From UBA9732 sp963609725 (GTDB lineage Bacteria; Spirochaetota; Spirochaetia; Sphaerochaetales; Sphaerochaetaceae), in NCBI GenBank assembly GCA_963609725.1, contig CAVDLI010000093.1, positions 1-5,479 of the forward strand: a DNA stretch of 5,479 nt. Direction: 5' to 3'. Below, in pieces: positions 1 to 5,042 of this stretch. The notes under the pieces were generated by a model that ran no database searches, had not been told where the DNA came from, and worked only from the letters and a program-made list of their open reading frames with translations. Position numbers and translations under genes: made by a program. The first letter of the stretch is position 1; every line of letters begins with the position of its first letter.

Positions 1-2
1 TA

Positions 3-1673
3 GTAGAGTGTATGAGTATCTCTGATTTTGTTTTTGTTGGACTTGTGACGCTGGCTACTTCTTTGTTAGGACTTTTGACTCCTAAAATTCAAAGAATTAT
101 CTATGGGCCTGTGATTGAGGGAGAAAGTCTTCAGCTCTTATTTGCTGTTTTTGGTTTTCTTATTTGTGTAAGTTTGTCTCAGTTGTTCATTGGCATTGTC
201 AAGAGCCTAATAATGTCTAGACTTGGCACAAAAATGAATGTTCAAGTTCAAGCTGCAAGTATGATGAGAGTTCTTTCTCTTCCTGCTTCATTTTTCAAAG
301 ATTATTCATCCGGTGAGCTTGCTTCACGCATGAGCAGTATCAATTCTCTTTGCGCAATGCTTGCAAGCACTATTTTGTCTACAGGACTTACATCTGTCTT
401 TTCTCTTATTTACATAACGCAAATGGTAACTTATGGGCCCGGCTTGGTAGTCCCCGGGCTTATTATCATTGTTATTACTGTTCTTTTCTCTTTAATAACC
501 ACATTTTCTCAATTAAAGATATCTAAAGAGCAAATGGTACTTAGTGCAAAAGAGTCTGGTCTTGAGTATTCACTACTTACAGGTGTGCAAAAGATTAGAC
601 TAAGTGGTGCAGAAAAAAGAGCATTTGCAAAATGGGCTACATCATACACAAAGAGTGCAAGACTTCAATATGATCCGCCTCTTTTTTTGAAGTTAAATGG
701 AGTTTTTTCTTCTGTAATTTCTCTTGTTGGCACTATTGTGATTTACTTCTTTACAATTAAAACGCATGTATCACTTGCAGACTACTATGCTTTTAATAGT
801 GCATATGGCATGGTCATGGGTGCTTTTTCATCTCTAATTGGAATGGCAACAACATTTGCTCAAATTAAACCTGTTTTGAATATGGTATCCCCAATCTTAG
901 AAACAGTGCCAGAAGTCAGTGAAAACAAAAAAGTTATTACAAGACTTTCTGGTGGCATTGAGCTTAACAATGTATCGTTCAGATATAAGGAAACAGAGCC
1001 CCTGATTATTGATGATTTGAGCTTAAAGATTAGACCTGGTCAATATGTTGCAATAGTTGGTGCAACTGGTTGTGGAAAATCTACGCTTATGCGTTTAATG
1101 CTGGGTTTTGAGACTCCACAGCGTGGTGCTATTTACTATGATGGTATGGATCTTTCTTCCTTGGATTTGAAATCACTTAGAAGAAAAATTGGAACTGTCA
1201 TGCAAAACGGCAAACTCTTTCAAGGCGATATTTATTCAAACATAGTCATCTCTGCTCCTCAGCTTGGGATGGAAGATGCATGGAAGGCAGCCCAAATGGC
1301 AGGAATGAAGACCGATATTGAAGCAATGCCAATGGGAATGCATACAATCATAAGTGAGGGTTCCGGTGGAATATCTGGAGGCCAAAAGCAAAGACTTATG
1401 ATTGCACGTGCTATTGCTCCAAAACCCAGAATTCTCATGTTTGATGAAGCAACAAGTGCCCTTGATAATATCACACAAAAGATTGTCTCAGATTCTCTTG
1501 ATAATCTTAAGTGTACTCGTATTGTGATTGCTCACCGCCTTAGCACAATTAAACAATGTGACAGAATTGTTGTTTTGGACAAAGGAAAGATTATTGAGGA
1601 TGGCAAGTATGACGAACTTATAGCCCAAAATGGTTATTTTGCTTCCCTTGTTGAGCGTCAAAGACTTGATTGA
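3..1673 (+). CDS. NHLM-type bacteriocin/peptide export ABC transporter, permease plus ATPase (5' partial)
   Basis: An ABC exporter half-transporter fusing a membrane domain to an ATPase; it most likely moves leader-bearing peptides across the inner membrane. Numbering from the first in-window ATG (position 12), helices lie near residues 5-25, 41-66, 118-138, 141-163, 231-249 and 262-285. The ATPase shows an A-loop Tyr325, Walker A GATGCGKST (350-358), Q-loop Gln398, signature SGGQ (455-458), Walker B ILMFDE with Asp478/Glu479 and switch His508, so all catalytic elements are intact. The stretch AMPMGMHTIISEG before the signature and the C-terminal ATRIVIAHRLSTI-like part match what I know of NHLM_micro_ABC2 (TIGR03797). 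Members of that family carry a long N-terminal extension. Here the frame is open to the window edge (codons GTA GAG TGT precede the ATG) and no ribosome binding site precedes position 12, so I infer the gene begins upstream. No C39 peptidase domain is visible. The downstream precursor array supports a peptide-export role. Confidence 0.88.
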   Translation, partial: VECMSISDFVFVGLVTLATSLLGLLTPKIQRIIYGPVIEGESLQLLFAVFGFLICVSLSQLFIGIVKSLIMSRLGTKMNVQVQAASMMRVLSLPASFFKDYSSGELASRMSSINSLCAMLASTILSTGLTSVFSLIYITQMVTYGPGLVVPGLIIIVITVLFSLITTFSQLKISKEQMVLSAKESGLEYSLLTGVQKIRLSGAEKRAFAKWATSYTKSARLQYDPPLFLKLNGVFSSVISLVGTIVIYFFTIKTHVSLADYYAFNSAYGMVMGAFSSLIGMATTFAQIKPVLNMVSPILETVPEVSENKKVITRLSGGIELNNVSFRYKETEPLIIDDLSLKIRPGQYVAIVGATGCGKSTLMRLMLGFETPQRGAIYYDGMDLSSLDLKSLRRKIGTVMQNGKLFQGDIYSNIVISAPQLGMEDAWKAAQMAGMKTDIEAMPMGMHTIISEGSGGISGGQKQRLMIARAIAPKPRILMFDEATSALDNITQKIVSDSLDNLKCTRIVIAHRLSTIKQCDRIVVLDKGKIIEDGKYDELIAQNGYFASLVERQRLD

Positions 1674-1702
1674 ATGGAAAAACACCTCTAAAATGTAATA
1701 AA

Positions 1703-1743
1703 AGTGTGATTGTTCAACACTAAAATATCAATAATAGTGTGAT
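1703..1743. promoter_or_regulatory. Threefold AGTGT/ACACT repeat in the gap before the AAA ATPase gene
   Basis: The 81-base gap after the transporter contains AAGTGTGAT (1702-1710), its partial inverse ACACTA (1717-1722) and TAGTGTGAT (1735-1743). The two direct copies are 33 bases apart. ACACTA can pair with either neighbour: 5 base pairs upstream, 6 downstream. This could be an operator or a weak mRNA structure. AATAAT at 1730-1735 resembles a -10 box, but I see no well-placed -35 box. I see no convincing terminator for the transporter gene in this gap. Confidence 0.25.
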
Positions 1744-1754
1744 GGAGTGCTTTT

Positions 1755-3095
1755 ATGGAACGATTTATTTTGAAAAAATTGTTAAATTGGAAAAACTCTC
1801 CTTATCGTAAGCCCCTAATATTGAAAGGAGTTAGGCAAGTAGGCAAGACTTGGGTTTTAAAAGAGTTTGGCAAACGCTATTATGAAAATATTGCATATTT
1901 CAATTTTGATGAAAACGAGGAATATAAGCAGTTCTTTGAAACAACAAAAGATGTTGAGCGCATTTTGCAAAATTTAATGTTAGCCAGCGGGCAGAAGATT
2001 GTTCCAGAGAAGACTCTTATCATTTTTGATGAGATACAGGATTGCCCTAAAGTTATCAATTCTATGAAATACTTTTGCGAGAATGCTCCACAATACCATA
2101 TTGCTTGTGCTGGGTCTTTACTGGGTATTGCTTTGGCAAAACCTTCTTCTTTTCCGGTGGGAAAGGTTAACTTTATGCAGATTGACCCAATGACTTTCTC
2201 TGAGTTTTTGATTGCAAATGGTGATTCAAACCTTGCTACATATCTTGAAAAGTTGGATGTAATTGAGCCAATTCCTGATGCATTTTTTAATCCATTATAT
2301 GAAAAATTGAAAATGTATTACATCACTGGAGGCATGCCTGAATCTGTAAAGATGTGGACTGAGGCTCGTGATGTTGATGCTATGCAAGAAGTTCAATACA
2401 GTATAATCAATGCTTATGAACGAGACTTTGCAAAGCATCCTAATGTTAATGAATTTCCAAAAATTTCTATGATTTGGAAGTCTATTCCTTCTCAGTTAGC
2501 AAGAGAAAACAAGAAGTTTATTTACAAAGTTGTTAAGGAAGGAGCAAGAGCTCGTGAATACGAGGATGCTCTGCAATGGCTTGTAGATGCTCGATTGGTA
2601 CATAAAATCTATCGTAGTGCAGCTCCTAGTCTTCCGTTATCAGCTTACGATGATCTTTCTGCTTTTAAAATTTATTTAGTAGATGTTGGTTTGTTGCGTC
2701 GTCTATCTCAGTTATCTCCTACTGCATTTGGGGAAGGAAACCGCCTCTTTACAGAGTTTAAGGGTGCATTGACAGAAAATTTTGTACTTCAAACATTGAT
2801 TACGCAATTTGAGGTTGTTCCCCGTTATTGGACACAGACAAATCCTCCATATGAGGTGGACTTTCTAATTCAACGAGAAAATGATATTTTCCCTATTGAA
2901 GTTAAATCCAATACAAATACAACAAGTAAGAATCTCAAAAAATTTAAGGAACTTTTTCCAGATAAAGTGAAACTGCGTGTGCGTTTCTCCTTAGATAATT
3001 TGAGACTAGATGACGATATGTTGAATATTCCTTTATTTATGGCAGATCAGACTGATCGTTTGATTGGGATGGCACTAGAACGAATAAAAAGATAA
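1755..3095 (+). CDS. AAA family ATPase with C-terminal DUF4143 domain
   Basis: A 446-residue ATPase of the AAA_14 plus DUF4143 architecture, common and strain-variable in anaerobic bacteria; its cellular role is not settled. The N-terminal P-loop is GVRQVGKT (25-32), Walker B is LIIFDE (88-93), and an AGSLLG segment (119-124) sits where these proteins carry a sensor-like motif. The C-terminal part has YEVDFLI and then PIEVKS: Asp369 and Glu382-x-Lys384 form the PD-(D/E)XK-like pattern usual for DUF4143, but nuclease activity is not shown by this alone. The length fits a complete member. The start is supported by GGAG at 1744-1747, seven bases upstream. It has its own gaps on both sides (81 and 160 bases) and separates the exporter from the peptide precursors. 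I infer it is an independently transcribed cargo gene and not part of peptide maturation. A role as a locus-specific ATPase cannot be ruled out. Confidence 0.9.
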   Translation: MERFILKKLLNWKNSPYRKPLILKGVRQVGKTWVLKEFGKRYYENIAYFNFDENEEYKQFFETTKDVERILQNLMLASGQKIVPEKTLIIFDEIQDCPKVINSMKYFCENAPQYHIACAGSLLGIALAKPSSFPVGKVNFMQIDPMTFSEFLIANGDSNLATYLEKLDVIEPIPDAFFNPLYEKLKMYYITGGMPESVKMWTEARDVDAMQEVQYSIINAYERDFAKHPNVNEFPKISMIWKSIPSQLARENKKFIYKVVKEGARAREYEDALQWLVDARLVHKIYRSAAPSLPLSAYDDLSAFKIYLVDVGLLRRLSQLSPTAFGEGNRLFTEFKGALTENFVLQTLITQFEVVPRYWTQTNPPYEVDFLIQRENDIFPIEVKSNTNTTSKNLKKFKELFPDKVKLRVRFSLDNLRLDDDMLNIPLFMADQTDRLIGMALERIKR

Positions 3096-3128
3096 TTCTT
3101 TCTAACAAAATTAAGATGTAAACGTACA

Positions 3129-3162
3129 TATTTGCAAATAAAGATGTTTTTGCAAAAACATC
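3129..3162. promoter_or_regulatory. Two adjacent perfect palindromes sharing a TTTGCAAA core
   Basis: TATTTGCAAATA (3129-3140) is a perfect 12-base palindrome. Two bases on, 3143-3162 is a perfect 20-base palindrome, GATGTTTTTGCAAAAACATC. Both contain TTTGCAAA and their centres are 18 bases apart. This fits a pair of operator sites for a dimeric regulator upstream of the precursor operon. The longer one could also fold in RNA as an 8-pair stem with a TGCA loop and act as a weak terminator for the ATPase gene. No T-tract follows it on the + strand, which argues against an efficient terminator. The rest of the 3096-3255 gap holds no gene that I can support. Confidence 0.4.
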
Positions 3163-3196
3163 ACTACTTTGAAAATCATCTTTCTGAAAATTTTTC

Positions 3197-3227
3197 CTAA
3201 CAAATACTGGCTTTTGACGTATATATT
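3197..3227 (+). promoter_or_regulatory. Possible promoter for the precursor operon
   Basis: CTAACA (3197-3202) matches four of six bases of a -35 box. It is followed by an AT-rich TATATATT stretch (3220-3227) that offers either TATATA at 17 bases or TATATT at 19 bases. The first precursor starts about 30 bases further on. The match is weak and in AT-rich DNA such patterns arise by chance. Position argues for it more than sequence does. TTGACG (3214-3219) looks like a -35 box but has no -10 box at the right distance. Confidence 0.2.
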
Positions 3228-3241
3228 TACAAAAAAACGAC

Positions 3242-3248
3242 AAGGAAG
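3242..3248 (+). promoter_or_regulatory. Ribosome binding site fixing the start of precursor 1
   Basis: AAGGAAG lies seven bases before the ATG at 3256. An in-frame ATG at 3169 would add 29 residues but has no such site, and the 60-residue leader alignment with the other four precursors begins exactly at 3256. I therefore choose 3256. Confidence 0.75.
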
Positions 3249-3255
3249 AAACAGT

Positions 3256-3627
3256 ATGGACAAAAACCTTATTGAAAAAGCCAAAAAAGTGAAGACAAAA
3301 GAAGAGCTCACAGCACTTCTTAAGCAACATGATGTAGAAATTTCTTCAGAACAAACAGATAAGCTTTTTTCTGAGATTAAATCATATGGAGAGATTAAGG
3401 ATGATGATCTTGATAATGTCTCTGGCGGCGGATGCTATTCGCCGGAAGGATATCTTAAGACAACAATGGGTTATGGCTGCGATAAATATGAACGCGTTGA
3501 CGGGGCAATAAGCGGAGTTGAGGGTACATGTTATCTGTGTAAGTATTGGAACAGAGACGGGTCTTATATGCCACTGTTGGTTATGGGCCAGGCTATGAAA
3601 TGTATGCATCCAGGAAATAGAAGATAA
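3256..3627 (+). CDS. Precursor 1: Nif11-like leader, short Cys-rich core
   Basis: A 123-residue putative exported peptide precursor. Residues 1-60 form a helical, acidic leader ending GEIKDDDLDNVSGGGC, related to Nif11-like leader peptides (TIGR03798/PF07862 group). Residues after the glycine run (57-59) form a core of about 63 residues. Cysteines are at 60, 75, 92, 95 and 116. The C92-YL-C95 pair followed 20 residues later by C116 parallels the C115-x2-C118 ... C137 pattern of precursor 2, so this looks like a shorter relative of the precursor 2/5 family. Its leader is the most diverged of the five (for example KQHDVEISSEQ in the middle). It is the first gene of the array, after a 160-base gap with palindromes, so the operon promoter should lie just upstream. 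Cleavage by a C39-type peptidase at the glycine run is inferred from the leader type. The core's activity and any modification are unknown. Confidence 0.8.
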   Translation: MDKNLIEKAKKVKTKEELTALLKQHDVEISSEQTDKLFSEIKSYGEIKDDDLDNVSGGGCYSPEGYLKTTMGYGCDKYERVDGAISGVEGTCYLCKYWNRDGSYMPLLVMGQAMKCMHPGNRR

Positions 3628-3641
3628 AGGAGAACCTTGGT

Positions 3642-4094
3642 ATGAATGAAGAACTCTTGAAAAAGGCAAAAGAAGCCAAAGACGAGAAAGAGCTCATTGA
3701 GATTGCAGAGAAAGAGGGCATTGAACTAAGAGAGGAAGCCGCTTCTTCTATTTTCAAGCGTCTTCACAGTGAAGGAGAGCTCAGTGATGATGACCTTGAC
3801 AGTGTTTCCGGCGGAGGCTGTCAGCAAAAAATAAATAATCATAATTTTACTGTAGTCACTTCAGGCTGCAGCTGTTTTACAGGACATTGGAAGGACTCCA
3901 GGGCGAATTCTGATCGTTACTTTTTGCGTAGTGATAACACCCAGCTTAGAGAAACATGGTATGCATTCAGCTCACCAGGGAAGTGTGGTACCTGTGCATA
4001 TCTTGAGTTTAATGTTCGAAACAGCATGTTTATCAATGGTATAGGTTTTTGCGGTTTATCAGGAACGACAAATACTAACAAGGAAGACTGGTAA
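3642..4094 (+). CDS. Precursor 2: Nif11-like leader, Cys-rich core of GCxCFTG type
   Basis: A 150-residue putative precursor with the common 60-residue leader (ending GELSDDDLDSVSGGGC) and a 90-residue core. Cysteines are at 60, 76, 78, 115, 118 and 137. The core has TVVTSGCSCFTG at 70-81, DNTQLRETW at 98-106, C115-GT-C118, and GFCGLSG around C137. Precursor 5 repeats the first block at the same residue numbers and the later blocks shifted by 21 residues, so the two cores are homologous. GGAG at 3629-3632 lies nine bases before the ATG, partly overlapping the end region of precursor 1. The gene ends one base before precursor 3 starts, so translation of the two is probably coupled. I do not recognise the core as a known bacteriocin class. 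The six cysteines could form disulfides, bind metal or be enzyme-modified. Confidence 0.85.
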   Translation: MNEELLKKAKEAKDEKELIEIAEKEGIELREEAASSIFKRLHSEGELSDDDLDSVSGGGCQQKINNHNFTVVTSGCSCFTGHWKDSRANSDRYFLRSDNTQLRETWYAFSSPGKCGTCAYLEFNVRNSMFINGIGFCGLSGTTNTNKEDW

Positions 4095-4095
4095 T

Positions 4096-4569
4096 ATGGA
4101 TAAAGAATTAATTGAAAAAGCAAAAGGTGCAAAAAGTGTTGAAGAGCTTCTTTCTCTGGCTGAGGAAAATAAGATTGAACTCTCTTTGGAGACGGCAAAT
4201 GAGATTTTCTCAAAACTGCATAAGACGGGAGAGATTAATGATGATGAGCTTGATGCTGTCTCAGGTGGAGGTTGCTCTGAGCTTGAATGGGTATCTGGTG
4301 CTAAATATAAACAAGGTCAAATTGTAAAAATGAGAAGAAGTACAAGATACGGCTCTTCCATTGGCGGTGGGTGGTGCAGATACTGTGCCTTGAGTGAAAA
4401 TGCTGAGGTTATAGGTTCTCGTGAATTTTTTATAGATGGGAAGAAACCATATTCTACGGTTTATACGGTCAAATGTCTTGGCTGCGGATATACCACAGAT
4501 GCTGCAGATCCAACAGAGAACCCTAGAGCTGAGGAATTCTCTGCCGCTGTAATTGTCGGCGCCGTATAA
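4096..4569 (+). CDS. Precursor 3: Nif11-like leader with zinc-ribbon-like core
   Basis: A 157-residue putative precursor, the longest of the complete copies. After the 60-residue leader (ending GEINDDELDAVSGGGC) the core of 97 residues has W93-C94-RY-C97 and, 29 residues later, K126-C127-LG-C130-G-Y132. Two CxxC knuckles at such spacing, the second followed by Gly-Tyr, resemble a small zinc ribbon. Precursor 4 carries the same elements. There are no other cysteines except Cys60. A run near 82-92 is rich in Gly and Ser, and the C-terminus ends in a small hydrophobic stretch (FSAAVIVGAV, 148-157) that is absent from precursor 4. The ribosome binding site AAGGAAG (4080-4086) lies inside the end of precursor 2, nine bases before this start. 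Metal binding is inferred from pattern only. Alternatives are disulfide bonding or thioether-type modification by an enzyme outside the window. Confidence 0.85.
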   Translation: MDKELIEKAKGAKSVEELLSLAEENKIELSLETANEIFSKLHKTGEINDDELDAVSGGGCSELEWVSGAKYKQGQIVKMRRSTRYGSSIGGGWCRYCALSENAEVIGSREFFIDGKKPYSTVYTVKCLGCGYTTDAADPTENPRAEEFSAAVIVGAV

Positions 4570-4584
4570 TGGGAGGAGTGAAAA

Positions 4585-4989
4585 ATGGATAAAGAACTTC
4601 TGGAGAAAGCAAAAAAAGCAGAAAGTGTGGAGAGTCTTATCTCCCTTGCAGAAGAAAATAAAATAAAGCTGTCCAGAGAGGAAGCTGAAAAGATTTTCAC
4701 CCGCCTAAATAGTAACGGAGAGATGTCTGATGACGACCTTGATGCTGTATCAGGCGGAGGATGCTCTGAATATGTTTTCTCAGGGCCTAAATATGTAATT
4801 GGGCATTATGTGAACCTGAAAGAGAGCTATCGCTGCTATGATTGTCACAATAATTGCTGGATAGTCAAAGACATTAACTTTGTCCCCTGGGACAATGGCA
4901 AGAGGAGCTATACAGTTATTTGTGCTAATTGTGGTTATGATAGAGAAGTTAATGAAGAAGATATTAAAGGATATGGTGATAATGTTTGA
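4585..4989 (+). CDS. Precursor 4: Nif11-like leader with zinc-ribbon-like core
   Basis: A 134-residue putative precursor whose leader agrees with that of precursor 3 at 42 of 60 positions. The 74-residue core has cysteines at 84, 87, 91, 113 and 116 besides Cys60. It starts SEYVFSGPKYVIG, matching SELEWVSGAKYKQG of precursor 3, then has R83-C84-YD-C87-HNN-C91 and YTVI-C113-AN-C116-G-Y118, matching YTVK-C-LG-C-GY of precursor 3. The two cores therefore share ancestry and the two-knuckle arrangement. The extra Cys91 and His88 between the knuckles are specific to this copy. The C-terminal tail is acidic (EVNEEDIKGYGDNV) rather than hydrophobic. A strong ribosome binding site GGGAGGAG (4571-4578) precedes the start, and the gap to the previous gene is only 15 bases. 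The function of the mature product is unknown. Confidence 0.85.
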   Translation: MDKELLEKAKKAESVESLISLAEENKIKLSREEAEKIFTRLNSNGEMSDDDLDAVSGGGCSEYVFSGPKYVIGHYVNLKESYRCYDCHNNCWIVKDINFVPWDNGKRSYTVICANCGYDREVNEEDIKGYGDNV

Positions 4990-5001
4990 GGATTCTGAAA
5001 G

Positions 5002-5027
5002 CTTTCTGAGGTGAAGAAGACAGAAAG
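5002..5027 (+). promoter_or_regulatory. Possible hairpin just before the precursor 5 ribosome binding site
   Basis: CTTTCTG (5002-5008) and CAGAAAG (5021-5027) are perfect 7-base inverse repeats with a 12-base loop, ending three bases before AGGAG (5031-5035). The upstream arm also overlaps a 10-base palindrome GAAAGCTTTC (4997-5006), giving an alternative pairing. The hairpin is A/T-rich and has no T-tract, so it is not a convincing terminator. It might affect mRNA stability or translation of precursor 5. It sits in the longest gap (53 bases) of the array. Confidence 0.25.
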
Positions 5028-5042
5028 TATAGGAGAGGCAGT

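Noticed and set aside
3143..3162. Rho-independent terminator of the ATPase gene
   Set aside because: The stem is AT-rich and no T-tract follows on the + strand, so I recorded it as a palindrome or operator candidate instead of a terminator.
3214..3219. TTGACG as the -35 box of the precursor promoter
   Set aside because: At 16-18 bases downstream the sequence is ACGACA-like, not a -10 box, and the spacing would put transcription start inside the ribosome binding site.
3169..3255. N-terminal extension of precursor 1 from the ATG at 3169
   Set aside because: No ribosome binding site at 3169, the extra 29 residues have no counterpart in the other four precursors, and AAGGAAG precedes the ATG at 3256.
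3037..3330. Minus-strand open frame of 97 codons across the 3096-3255 gap
   Set aside because: It overlaps the ends of two good + strand genes, has no clear ribosome binding site, and its hydrophobic, Phe-rich composition is what antisense AT-rich DNA gives.
4112..4327. Second + strand frame inside precursor 3 (71 codons)
   Set aside because: It overlaps the conserved leader in another frame, is Lys/Arg/Gln-rich and has no homologue in the other precursors.
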